From the NCBI GenBank assembly GCA_030065055.1, contig JASJDS010000025.1, positions 1 to 59,613 on the forward strand: DNA of 59,613 bases, written 5' to 3'. The position numbers and the translations under genes were made by a program. Within the stretch, counting starts at the first letter, position 1. Every line of letters starts with the position of its first letter. This stretch comes from Calothrix sp. MO_192.B10 (GTDB lineage: Bacteria > Cyanobacteriota > Cyanobacteriia > Cyanobacteriales > Nostocaceae). The notes under the pieces were generated by a model. It did not search any database. It had not been told where the DNA came from and worked only from the letters and a program-made list of their open reading frames with translations. Of the stretch, positions 17,956-27,077 are shown piece by piece.

Positions 17956-20900
17956 TCACCTAGGACGCAATAATTGCACGAAGGTATCACTCACCGTATG
18001 ATCCTTAGTATCCGCCGCATATTGAATCAACTTCTCCCGCAATTCCCGCGCCGCATCCAAGGGTAGTAAGATTGCCAGCAAGAAATAAACTCCGCGAAAA
18101 CGCGGGTCGCCCATGTGGTCAATAAGACGTTTTTCTGCCTCCGTACCGTCACCAAGAAAGTTTTGTACCAGGAAGAAGTCCATAATCTTATCGTGGCGGA
18201 AGAACCATTCTTTCTTGTCATCACCGTTTTCTTTCCACTGACAGCTGACTACCATTTTATACTTCTCGTCTTCCATGCTCTCCAATTCCTGGTAAAATTC
18301 CTCGGCTGGTAATGCACTTTCATCGTTGAGGCGCATTTGATAGACAGCTTGGGAGAAGGTTTTCAGGGGAAATTCATGTTTCCATTCTTGCAAGTATTCC
18401 GCCGCCATGTGGTTGTATTGCTGTTGCTGGAGGTGGAATAAGTCTGGATGTTCCCCTTGTGATAGCATCAGAGCCACCAAGGTTAAATCCATCGGGTTGG
18501 AAAGTACGCGTTTGGCTGCGGCTAGTTCTTCCGGTGGTTGTTGGGGGTGGAGGGTTTTTGTCAGGTAAGTTTTACAGGCTCGTTGGTATGCTGTACCTTG
18601 GATTTTCCCATCTGGGGGTAGGTGGGGTTGACGGGAAAGTAAGAATTGTTCGATTTGTGTTGGTTGTAGGGGTTGGATGTAATAGGTTTTGGCAGTGGAA
18701 GGGGATATCCATTCTAGGGGCTGGGTTGTCATAATAATATTGCCCCGGAAGTAGCTTTCCACAAATTGGGTGACTTTTGCCCTGGTGTCGGCGGTAACTT
18801 CGTTGAGTCCATCGATGCAGATGTCAATGGCACCACTGTAGATGAGGTTTTTTAGGAAACTTGCGTCCTGTGCTTGTCCGTGGAGTTTGGCTTGGATGGC
18901 TGCAATTACACCATTTTCACACTTGCGGGCAGGTAAATATACGATGATTTGCTGGGAGGCTTTCAGGAGATGGCGCAGGAACATGGATTTACCCAAACCA
19001 GAATCTCCTTCTAAGACGATTTGTCCTTTGATGGCGGGAATTGCTTGGGTAACAGGTAGGGATGGGTTACTTGAAGGATAATTTCTTGTTTGGGTAACGT
19101 GGGATTGGGGAAAATAGGCGTTGTCGTCAAAATTATCTAAACCTGCATCTGCTAGTAGGGAAGGTTGGAAGGGTTCTAACAATTTGCGACGGAGGAAGGG
19201 AACCCAGGTGAGGAGAAAGCCGACGTAACCCATACCGATAATCTTTCTTACCCACGGGTTCCAGAAGAAGATGGCTTGAATTTGGGGATATTTGGGATAT
19301 GCGAAAATTAATGCTAGCCAAAATAGGGCGTGAATTATGATTGTATTTCTGGCTTTGAATAACCATTGCCAACCTTGGAGGTTAACTATCACTGACTGTA
19401 CTGCATCAGCGTTGGGAGAGTTGACAGCTTTGAGGTTGTTGTAGTGAGATTGCAGTAAGGCGATGTCTTGGGGTTGCCAAGTTACGTTTTTGTAAGCGAC
19501 TATCATGGCAATTTGCTGGGCTAAATCATTTCGTAAGTAAGTTAAACCCTGGCTAGATTCCCAAGCGGTTTTAAATACTTTCAGGGTTTTTACAGCTTCA
19601 TTGTGCTTTAATTGTTTGGGGATTGTTTCAGGATTAGGAGAACCCAACCATGTCAGCAGGGTTTTTACCTCCTTATTACCCCCACCTGTAAAATAGGTAA
19701 GGAAACGCCATTTTTTAAATTCGTTATGACTGCGATCGTACAAGTTATTCAGGACAACCACAACTTGTTTTAACTCTAGTTGTTTTATCTTACCCAACGC
19801 CTCTGCTGCACCAGAACGAACGGATGAATTCACCTTTTCATCCTTGAGGATGTTGACGATATCGGGGATGTATTTCGCCGCCGATTCTCCAAAATTACCC
19901 AACGCCTCTGCTGCACCAGAACGAACGTTGGAATCCACCTTTTTATCCTTGAGGATATTGGCGATATCGGGGATGTATTTCGCCGCCGGTTCTCCAAAAT
20001 TACCCAACGCCTGTGCTGCACCAGAACGAACGTTGGAATACACCTTTTCATCCTTGAGGAAGTTGAGGATATCAGGGATGTATTTCGCCGCCGGTTCTCC
20101 AAAATTACCCAACGCCATTGCTGCACTTCCACGAACAAAGGAATTCACCTTTTCATCCTTGAGGATTTTGAAGATATCGGGGATGTATTTGGCCGCCGGT
20201 TCTCCAAAATTACCCAACGCCTGTGCTGCACCAGAACGAGCGTAGAAATCCACCTTTTCATCCTTGAGGATGTTGAGGATATCGGGGATGTATTTGGCCG
20301 CCGGTTCTCCAAAATTACCCAACGCCTCTGCTGCACGAGAACGAGCGTAGAAATCCACCTTTTCATCCTTGAGGATGTTGGCGATATCGGGGATGTATTT
20401 TGCCGCCACTTCTCCAAATTTACCCAACGCCTCTGCTGCACCCCTACGAACTCTAGAATCCACCTTTTCATCCTTGAGGATGTTGAGGATATCGGGGATG
20501 TATTTGGCCGCCGGTTCTCCAAAATTACCCAACGCCACTGCTGCACCAGAACGAAGGTTGACATTCACCTTTTCATCCTTGAGGATATTGGCGATATCGG
20601 GGATGTATTTGGCCGCCGGTTCTCCAAAATTACCCAACGCCTCTGCTGCACCAGAACGAAGGTTGACATTCACCTTTTCATCCTTGAGGATATTGGCGAT
20701 ATCGGGGATGTATTTGGCCGCCGGTTCTCCAAAATTTCCCAACGCCTGTGCTGCACCCCTACGAACTCTAGAATCCACCTTTTCATCCTTGAGGATGTTG
20801 GCAATTTTCTCAACAATATCCTCCGGTTTCTTCACCACAGCTTTGATATCTTTGCTGTCATATTCCCCTAATTGTCTCAAAGCATATCCCTTAACATCGT

Positions 20901-21072
20901 CATGGCCATCATCCAAAGCAGCCACAATACCATTAATCTGCCATTCCTGGGGTTTGGGCTTGGGTGCTTCCTTGGCATTTACCCAGGGGAAGCAGAGGAG
21001 GAAGGAAAGGAGAAATACTAAAGGGTAAAGGATAAATCGTGAAGGTTTTTGGGTTAGGTGGTGTTTTGGCAT
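17956..21072 (-). CDS. Membrane-associated HEAT-repeat / NACHT NTPase
   Basis: A 1038-residue STAND-type protein. Residues 12-33 form a hydrophobic signal or anchor segment. Residues about 95-450 are a HEAT (PBS-lyase-like) array with consensus GAAEALGNFGEPAAKYIPDI plus LKDEKV, repeating every 35 residues at least ten times. Two hydrophobic segments follow (about 579-598 and 609-625, the second flanked by RRK). Then comes a NACHT-like NTPase: Walker A GDSGLGKS (near 691), Walker B IDICIDGLNEV (near 752) and a sensor-like TTQPLEW. The C-terminal region (RHDKIMDFFLVQNFLG) is the winged-helix-like part usual after NACHT. The parity of membrane segments makes it unclear which side the HEAT array faces. 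Such proteins are signal-sensing switches; the ligand and output are unknown. It stands alone between repeat fields. Confidence 0.85.
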   Translation of the reverse strand: MPKHHLTQKPSRFILYPLVFLLSFLLCFPWVNAKEAPKPKPQEWQINGIVAALDDGHDDVKGYALRQLGEYDSKDIKAVVKKPEDIVEKIANILKDEKVDSRVRRGAAQALGNFGEPAAKYIPDIANILKDEKVNVNLRSGAAEALGNFGEPAAKYIPDIANILKDEKVNVNLRSGAAVALGNFGEPAAKYIPDILNILKDEKVDSRVRRGAAEALGKFGEVAAKYIPDIANILKDEKVDFYARSRAAEALGNFGEPAAKYIPDILNILKDEKVDFYARSGAAQALGNFGEPAAKYIPDIFKILKDEKVNSFVRGSAAMALGNFGEPAAKYIPDILNFLKDEKVYSNVRSGAAQALGNFGEPAAKYIPDIANILKDKKVDSNVRSGAAEALGNFGESAAKYIPDIVNILKDEKVNSSVRSGAAEALGKIKQLELKQVVVVLNNLYDRSHNEFKKWRFLTYFTGGGNKEVKTLLTWLGSPNPETIPKQLKHNEAVKTLKVFKTAWESSQGLTYLRNDLAQQIAMIVAYKNVTWQPQDIALLQSHYNNLKAVNSPNADAVQSVIVNLQGWQWLFKARNTIIIHALFWLALIFAYPKYPQIQAIFFWNPWVRKIIGMGYVGFLLTWVPFLRRKLLEPFQPSLLADAGLDNFDDNAYFPQSHVTQTRNYPSSNPSLPVTQAIPAIKGQIVLEGDSGLGKSMFLRHLLKASQQIIVYLPARKCENGVIAAIQAKLHGQAQDASFLKNLIYSGAIDICIDGLNEVTADTRAKVTQFVESYFRGNIIMTTQPLEWISPSTAKTYYIQPLQPTQIEQFLLSRQPHLPPDGKIQGTAYQRACKTYLTKTLHPQQPPEELAAAKRVLSNPMDLTLVALMLSQGEHPDLFHLQQQQYNHMAAEYLQEWKHEFPLKTFSQAVYQMRLNDESALPAEEFYQELESMEDEKYKMVVSCQWKENGDDKKEWFFRHDKIMDFFLVQNFLGDGTEAEKRLIDHMGDPRFRGVYFLLAILLPLDAARELREKLIQYAADTKDHTVSDTFVQLLRPR
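19831..20795. repeat. Ten-copy 105-bp coding repeat (HEAT units)
   Basis: The marker CACCTTTTCATCCTTGAGGA starts at 19831, 19936, 20041, 20146, 20251, 20356, 20461, 20566, 20671 and 20776 (one copy with a single T insertion-like substitution in the T run). The spacing is exactly 105 bp each time. Copies differ mainly in a short variable patch encoding the residues after EKV. Confidence 0.95.
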
Positions 21073-21314
21073 GGGAGAAGAGGAGTGAAGGAGTGAAACA
21101 GTAGGGGCGCAATGCTTGCGCCCTGATATATGACATTGGTTCTTTACATCCCTACAAAGCTTGTGGAAATGTAGAACTTGATGCTTCTCCCTAAGGATTC
21201 ATGCTGTGGTTCAGCAATACCAAACAAGAGACACACTGCCAAAATAATACAATTCTTCTACGTGGTTTTCCGGATAATCATCTTCAAGGCATCATAATTA
21301 TCTAGCCCATCTTC

Positions 21315-21470
21315 CCACCTGGAAATCAATTTCCAGGCTAATAAACCAAGCAGGTTGAAACCCGCTCTCCTACCTTTCCCAGTCTGATTTATCAGACTTT
21401 GTCTTTGAGCCTGGGAATTCATTCCTAGGCGGACATTTGGACAGAGCGTATTTTCAAACTCAACTCTTGT
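21315..21470. repeat. Structured 156-bp repeat, copy 1
   Basis: Contains three palindromes in series: CCTGGAAATCAATTTCCAGG, AGTCTGATTTATCAGACT and GCCTGGGAATTCATTCCTAGGC. A copy of the same length lies at 21677-21832 with few differences. Read on the minus strand it would fold into three stem-loops. The layout resembles dispersed structured repeats common in Nostocales; function unknown. Confidence 0.75.
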
Positions 21471-21509
21471 TTCCTTACATCGCAATGACTTTACTTACAT
21501 TTTCTAAGA

Positions 21510-21622
21510 GACGTTGCTGAATCAAGATATGAATTTGTCTCACGCTCCAGGCGCTCCAGGCGCAGAGAGAAAGAGTTTAAGATACCTAATTTTGAAATTT
21601 CATATTCCAATTCAGCAACGCC
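21510..21622. mobile_element. MITE with GGCGTTGCTGAAT-type ends, copy 1
   Basis: Left end GACGTTGCTGAATCAAGATA and right end CATATTCCAATTCAGCAACG then CC are inverted repeats. The interior holds tandem GCTCCAGGC units. Related copies are at 40079-40220 and 49384-49494. Confidence 0.7.
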
Positions 21623-21676
21623 TTTAGGAACCAATAAACCCTGATAACTTGCACCAATGTTGTTTAGCCCAATAAT

Positions 21677-21832
21677 CCACCTGGAAATCAATTTCCAGGC
21701 TAATAAACCAAGCAGGTTGAAACGCGCTCTCCTGCCCTTCCCAGTCTGATTTATCAGACTTTGTCTTTGAGCCTGGGAATTCATTCCTAGGCGGACATTT
21801 GGGCAAGGCGTGTTTTCAAACTCAACTCTTGT
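21677..21832. repeat. Structured 156-bp repeat, copy 2
   Basis: Second copy of the element at 21315-21470, in the same orientation, with the three palindromes intact. Confidence 0.75.
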
Positions 21833-21883
21833 ATAACGTTGGGTTTCGTTCCTCAACCCAACCTACAACTCCTTCCCTCCCTC

Positions 21884-21983
21884 ATACCGTTTCACTTTAT
21901 TGGTGATACAAATTATGGACTTGGGCGCACGCAATGCGCCCCTACATATCCTCTACATAATCAATATTTTTGTGAATTGGTAT
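21884..21983. mobile_element. 100-bp MITE, ends ATACCGTTTCAC / GTGAATTGGTAT
   Basis: Second complete copy of the element at 17806-17908. The partial copy at 22009-22071 keeps the left end and the GGGCGCACGCAATGCGCCC hairpin only. Confidence 0.7.
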
Positions 21984-22340
21984 CACTCCCTCACTCCTTG
22001 ACTCCTTCATACCGTCGCACTTTATTGGTGATACGAATCATGGACTTGGGCGCACGCAATGCGCCCCTACAAACTCCGCGCTGATTAACCATTTTCAAGC
22101 TAGTCCCCCACGGGAAAATCCCACAACCTGCCGATGAAAATATATCTCAAGTGCGGCTCCTACACCTAAGCTGTCAACCATTAACCATCAACTAACAACT
22201 AACAACTAACAACTAACAACCATTTCCAACCTAGCTTCTGGCTCTTGGTAAAAATCACCACACGAAAATAAATCTTCAATTTGATTAACAAATAGTTACA
22301 ATCAGGATATGACAATATCTGCATCCCGGAGTCATGGCTG

Positions 22341-23906
22341 ATGAAACTCATATTTGACCCAGCAATTGCGGTGAAAATCCACAAAATGAAGGAAAGGGTA
22401 AGGTGGCAGCATCCTAGTATTATGGCAAGGGGCATTGACCAAACTAGTATGGTTTTGGATGATGGTAAGGATGGGGAACCTGAGTTTTCTTTTATGGTGA
22501 TTGGGGATACGGGTACTCAACCCCATAAGGACTACCATCCCCAACGCCAGGTAGCTGAAGCCATGCTCAAACACCAACAGGATTGCAGTTTTGTCCTCCA
22601 CACCGGGGATGTGATTTATGTGGTGGGTTCCCAGGAATATTACCCGCAAAACTTTATCCAGCCTTACCGAGAGTTTCTCCGGGATGGAGAAAATCCCCAA
22701 CGCATTGCCTATGACAATATGGTATTCAACAAGCCAATTCTCCCCGTACCAGGCAACCATGATTACTATGATGTTCCGTGGATGTACCGATTGTTCGCCG
22801 GAACTACCCTACCTATACGCACCCTACTACGCTACAAGGATTTTGAAATTGGTTGGCATGGTTCTTATCAAGGGAATGCCTATGCTAAAGCTTTTCTGGA
22901 TTATTTACAAAAGTTTCGTTCCCCAGAACAGTTAGAATTTCACCTCGATGAATACTACACCGCCAAAACCGATGCAGGACGGTGTTTGCGTTACGAACCA
23001 GGAAAATTCACCCGCTTACCCAATCGTTATTATACGTTTCGTTACGGTGGTATTGACTTTTTTGCCCTAGATTCTAACACTTTTAATGAACCATCCCCCC
23101 TACCAGATACTAAAGAAGGGGAAGCTCAACGGCGAGAATTACAACAGCGTCGCCATGAAATTGAACGGGAAGAGTTGCAAATCCTCGATGCTTGCAACAA
23201 GCTTAATGCTGATAATCCTGAGGATGCGGAACAACTCGATGCCCTGCGAGCTAGGTTATATCAAATTGATGAGGTGAAAATAGACATTGAGAAACAACTA
23301 AACTGGTGGCACAAAGAACCTGATGTGGACTTGGAGCAATTAGAATGGCTGAAACACAGACTCATTGAATCTTGGCACACAGAGGAAGTACGGGGAAGAA
23401 TCATTTATTTCCACCATCCCCCCTACGTCACAGAAGCCAGTAAGTGGTATCAATCCCAAACTTTAGCCGTGCGCCATCGCCTGCGTTGGGTATTGGATGG
23501 GGTAGCTGCAAAGGTGGGTAATTTAGCACAGAATCGCCCCATAGTAGATTTAATTTTCAACGGTCACGCCCACTGTATGGAATATCTACGCACAACCGAC
23601 ACAGGACATGGTGATTCCCATCTCAACTGTATCATTAGCGGTGGTAGCGGTCGTCGCCCCCGTCGCCAAAAGAAAGAAGGTAAGGAATTATTAGAGCAAT
23701 TTCCCGGACAAAGTATCAGTAAAGTTGCTGAGTCAATCTTATTTGTTGGTCGTAAGGGACACGGTGAATATAAACAACTACCTTATTCCTTTGTACGGAT
23801 TGATGTGAAAGCAGGCAATCCTCCCCAATTCATTGTCAGACCCTTTGTTGTGGAATACCTGCAAGGAGAATGGTGCGATCGCCAGTTAGAAACAATTGTA
23901 TTGTAA
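22341..23906 (+). CDS. Calcineurin-like metallophosphoesterase
   Basis: A 521-residue cytoplasmic protein with the metallophosphoesterase motifs in order: GDTG (about 55), GDVIY (about 90), GNHDYY (about 137), HHPPY (about 357) and NGHAHCMEY (about 409), which supply the ligands for two metal ions. A charged, probably coiled-coil insertion (about 255-325, rich in Glu, Arg and Gln: EAQRRELQQRRHEIEREELQ) separates the metal motifs. There is no signal peptide. GGAG lies 9 nt before the ATG at 22341. Substrate cannot be deduced; the family covers phosphomonoesterases, phosphodiesterases and protein phosphatases. The gene stands alone. Confidence 0.9.
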   Translation: MKLIFDPAIAVKIHKMKERVRWQHPSIMARGIDQTSMVLDDGKDGEPEFSFMVIGDTGTQPHKDYHPQRQVAEAMLKHQQDCSFVLHTGDVIYVVGSQEYYPQNFIQPYREFLRDGENPQRIAYDNMVFNKPILPVPGNHDYYDVPWMYRLFAGTTLPIRTLLRYKDFEIGWHGSYQGNAYAKAFLDYLQKFRSPEQLEFHLDEYYTAKTDAGRCLRYEPGKFTRLPNRYYTFRYGGIDFFALDSNTFNEPSPLPDTKEGEAQRRELQQRRHEIEREELQILDACNKLNADNPEDAEQLDALRARLYQIDEVKIDIEKQLNWWHKEPDVDLEQLEWLKHRLIESWHTEEVRGRIIYFHHPPYVTEASKWYQSQTLAVRHRLRWVLDGVAAKVGNLAQNRPIVDLIFNGHAHCMEYLRTTDTGHGDSHLNCIISGGSGRRPRRQKKEGKELLEQFPGQSISKVAESILFVGRKGHGEYKQLPYSFVRIDVKAGNPPQFIVRPFVVEYLQGEWCDRQLETIVL

Positions 23907-24773
23907 TAGGGTATAAATTAGTGATTAATGTAAATAATTTTACTAATAACCAGGGCATAAGCATTGCGCCCCTACAATGGACTCTAGGTTACAGATCCCC
24001 GACTTCTTGTAGACGTGTTAGCGGCTTCCCGTAGGGTAGAAGTCGGGGATCGCTCACACCCGCAACTCGTCAAAGAAAAACATTGATTCTTGATCCACAT
24101 TCGATGATTTATTTGGTTAAGATAAGGTTATTAAAAATTTAATTTATTTTTAAATAAAAATCATAAATTACTTAACAATATCAATTTTCGGGATGTAATA
24201 GCAAGGGTAAATAGAAAGATTTACTACAAAATTTATTTTATTTGGGATTACACAGAAATTTTCATGAATTTCTATTTTTTATTTCATAAAAATAGAACAA
24301 ATATTATATATCTATAAAGGGTATAAATTAGTCAATCATTGTCAAACAAATACCTAACTAAGTTGGGATGATATTTTGGCTGCATTTATTATGTAAGACT
24401 TAATGGGGTGAAATAAGTACTGGGTCAAACCGCCTGATGACACCCCTCTCCTTATTAAGGAGAGGGACTGGGGGTGAGGTTGATTCTAATATTTAACTAT
24501 GCCCATGTACTTACTTAAAAGCATATTAATTTTGGTGTTCTGAAATTTTGGCACTGCTGAAAGCTGGGATGATTTAGCCAAATTGGGAATGAATTTTTTC
24601 TGCAATGGCTGTTAATTCATTTGACAAATATGCAATGCCCAAATATGAGGAACACATTTTTATTAGCTTTCTCAAAGTCTTGCTTTATTGGAGTTATAAA
24701 ACGTGCATCTCCAGAGTAAAAGTGAGAATTCAGCCAGCAGTCAACAGGATTTGCTAAGTAAAAAAAGGTTTGT
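23907..24773. other. Intergenic region upstream of the phytase-like gene
   Basis: No gene is seen. It contains a palindrome interrupted by an inserted small repeat (23995-24050), a very AT-rich stretch (about 24110-24330) and the CCCCTCTCCTTATTAAGGAG palindrome (24447-24470). The promoter of the downstream gene should lie in the last few hundred bases. Confidence 0.6.
23995..24050. repeat. ATCCCCGACTTCT palindrome with a nested 30-nt insert
   Basis: The two palindrome arms seen intact at 27176-27204 are here separated by about 30 nt (24009-24038) containing GTTAGCGGCTTCCCGTAGGG. Flanking bases beyond the arms (CGCTCACACC) match at both loci. This is an insertion of one small repeat into another. 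Confidence 0.75.
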
Positions 24774-27077
24774 ATGAGATTGTCAGTTCCAGCTTTTGTG
24801 AAAAAGTTTTTCATTATCGCACTTGCAGCTTTGCTAAGTATTGTGGCAATTGCATCCGTATTAAATTACGCCCCTGCTTTTGCCGGTGATGATGGTGTGT
24901 ATAGATTTCAGCGTCGCTATTATCCTTACTCCCCAGTGTTTAAGCGTATTGCGACATTCCCAGTTTTTCGCAACACTGATGTGAATGAAGAAACCGTTGC
25001 CGAAATTGTTGCTGCTAGTAAAGACGGCAAGACTTTGGTATATACGGATTCAGAAACCAAAAAATTGTGCTTTGTCGATATTACATATCCCAAGCACCCC
25101 GAAGCTGATGGTTGTGTGGATTTGGATGGTGAACCCACCTCTGTAGTCGTGAAAAAGAAGTTTGCTTTAGTCGCCGTAAATACCTCCTCCAGTTTTACTG
25201 AGCCTAGCGGTAAGCTGGTTGTGGTGCATATGAGGACTCAAAATATCATCACAGAACTGCCATTAGATGGACAACCCGATGCCATTGCAATTAGTCCAGA
25301 TAATAGGTATGCTGCGATCGCAATTGAAAATGAGCGAGATGAAGATTTGGGGAATGGCGAACCACCACAACTACCAGAAGGTTCCCTAGATGTTGTAGAT
25401 TTGGTTGGTGGACCAAATAACTGGAGTGTGAGAAACGTTAATCTCAATGGTGCTTCTGCTTTATTTCCAGAGGATGCAGAACCTGAATATGTGGATATCA
25501 ATGACAGAAATATTGCTGTCATCACTTGTCAGGAAAACAATCATATCCTTTTGGTAGACTTACGAAAAGGACGTACCCTCAATGAATTTAGCGCTGGTAC
25601 TGTGGACTTGACACAAATCGATACCAAGGAAAACAATTTAATCGAATTGAATAGTTCATTATCAGACGTACCACGGGAACCTGATGGTGTTACCTGGATT
25701 GGTAATAGATTGTTTGCTACCGCTGACGAAGGTGATTTAAATGGTGGTAGCCGTGGATTTACCATTTATAATACCCGTGGTGATGTAGTCTTTGCTTCAG
25801 GAAACTCAGTTGAACATACAGTGGTACGCCTGGGCCATTATCCAGAAGAACGCTCAGAAAATAAAGGTAATGAGCCAGAGAATGTAGAATATGGTGCTTA
25901 TCGCCGGGGTAACTTCCTATTCGTCGGTTCAGAACGTTCTAGCGTTGTCCTGGTTTATCGACTCAACAGAAGATTTGGATTCAGGAGAAGGCCGCAGTTA
26001 GTACAGGTATTACCAACTGGAGTTGCACCTGAAGGGTTGTTGGCAATTCCTCAACGTAACCTATTCGTAGTTGCTGGCGAAAAAGACGATCGCGGTGATA
26101 AAATTCGTTCTACGTTGACTATTTACAAGTTGGGTAGAAAAGCCAAGTATCCTCAGATTATATCAAGCGATCGCACCGATGGAACACCAATCCCCTGGGG
26201 AGCTTTATCTGGTTTAGCAGCTAGTCCGAATGGCAAGCATAAAGTATTCACCATCCACGACAGCTTTTATAACCAGAGTCGTATCTATGCAATGGATATT
26301 AGCAAAAAGCCTGCTGTGATTGACTCAGAAATCGTCCTCAAAGACAGTTCGGGTAGTACTGTGAATCTCGATTTAGAAGGCATTGCTGTCAGGGAAGATG
26401 GTGGTTTCTGGGTTGTTTCAGAGGGTTCAGGAGCAGCAGGTGATACAGATGCTGAACCTAACCTGTTGTTAAAGGTATCACCCCCAGGTGACATCAAAAA
26501 AGTTGTCAAATTACCTGACTCAGTAAACGCCCGCCAAATTCGCTTTGGTTTTGAAGGTGTTGCTTCTGTTGGTAGTGGTGACAAAGAAGTCGTGTATGTT
26601 GCTTTTCAACGGGAATGGAAAGATGATCCCACAGGTTTTGTCCGTATTGGTTGTTATGAACTAGCCACTGGTAAATGGACATTCTTCTACTATCCCCTCG
26701 ATGAAGCTACATCACCCAATGGCGGTTGGGTAGGTTTATCGGAAATAACATACCTGGGGAATGATAATTTTGCCGTCATAGAACGGGATAACCAAGGCAA
26801 CACTGATGCCAGGATTAAGCGTATTTACCAATTCTCCATCGCTGGTTTAACTCCTGTAGCAGATGATGGCTCCACGACACCCAACTTTCCCAAACTTACG
26901 AAAACATTGGTACGGGATCTCATGCCTGATTTAAAGGCTACAAACGGTTTGGTATTGGAGAAAATCGAAGGCTTGGCAGTATTGCCTAACGGCACTGCAC
27001 TGGTAGTAAATGATAACGATGGTGTAGATGACTCCAACGGAGAAACACAATTGCTACGTTTAAAGCACTTGTTTTAA
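24774..27077 (+). CDS. Secreted phytase/esterase-like beta-propeller protein
   Basis: A 767-residue exported protein with a signal peptide (about 1-37, ending PAFA-GDD). The N-terminal half (about 50-430) is a YncE/LVIVD-like beta-propeller (TSVVVKKKFALVAVNT, PDAIAISPDNRYAAIAIENE). The C-terminal half (about 470-765) matches the 'esterase-like activity of phytase' family: LSGLAASPNGKHKVFTIHDS, LDLEGIAVREDGGFWVVSEG and a final VEKIEGLAVLPNGTALVVND-like block (here LEKIEGLAVLPNGTALVVND). The acidic, Ca-binding-like surface fits phosphomonoesterases that release phosphate from organic sources outside the cell. Substrate is inferred. The ATG at 24774 directly precedes the signal peptide. Confidence 0.85.
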   Translation: MRLSVPAFVKKFFIIALAALLSIVAIASVLNYAPAFAGDDGVYRFQRRYYPYSPVFKRIATFPVFRNTDVNEETVAEIVAASKDGKTLVYTDSETKKLCFVDITYPKHPEADGCVDLDGEPTSVVVKKKFALVAVNTSSSFTEPSGKLVVVHMRTQNIITELPLDGQPDAIAISPDNRYAAIAIENERDEDLGNGEPPQLPEGSLDVVDLVGGPNNWSVRNVNLNGASALFPEDAEPEYVDINDRNIAVITCQENNHILLVDLRKGRTLNEFSAGTVDLTQIDTKENNLIELNSSLSDVPREPDGVTWIGNRLFATADEGDLNGGSRGFTIYNTRGDVVFASGNSVEHTVVRLGHYPEERSENKGNEPENVEYGAYRRGNFLFVGSERSSVVLVYRLNRRFGFRRRPQLVQVLPTGVAPEGLLAIPQRNLFVVAGEKDDRGDKIRSTLTIYKLGRKAKYPQIISSDRTDGTPIPWGALSGLAASPNGKHKVFTIHDSFYNQSRIYAMDISKKPAVIDSEIVLKDSSGSTVNLDLEGIAVREDGGFWVVSEGSGAAGDTDAEPNLLLKVSPPGDIKKVVKLPDSVNARQIRFGFEGVASVGSGDKEVVYVAFQREWKDDPTGFVRIGCYELATGKWTFFYYPLDEATSPNGGWVGLSEITYLGNDNFAVIERDNQGNTDARIKRIYQFSIAGLTPVADDGSTTPNFPKLTKTLVRDLMPDLKATNGLVLEKIEGLAVLPNGTALVVNDNDGVDDSNGETQLLRLKHLF

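Larger units (their letters stand above)
21073..22340. other. 1.27-kb non-coding repeat region
   Basis: No gene is supported; minus-strand frames in it are translations of a structured repeat. It contains two 156-bp copies of a multi-hairpin element (21315-21470 and 21677-21832), a MITE with GGCGTTGCTGAAT termini (21510-21622), two copies of the ATACCGTTTCAC MITE (21884-21983 and the partial 22009-22071), and AACTAAC heptamers (22186-22222) before the metallophosphoesterase gene. Confidence 0.75.

Noticed and set aside
19830-21028. Long open frames opposite the HEAT array (up to 219 codons)
   Set aside because: They are mirror frames of the 105-bp coding repeat; the true strand has HEAT consensus and a P-loop.
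21258-21856. Two minus-strand frames sharing TRVEFENTxCPNVRLGMN
   Set aside because: The shared peptide is the translation of the 156-bp structured repeat with its palindromes; the flanks differ and nothing suggests a protein.
24110-24190. Possible Pho box (TGGTTAAGATAAGG, ACTTAACAA) upstream of the phytase-like gene
   Set aside because: Repeats are not in the 11-bp tandem spacing and lie about 600 bp from the start codon in very AT-rich DNA.
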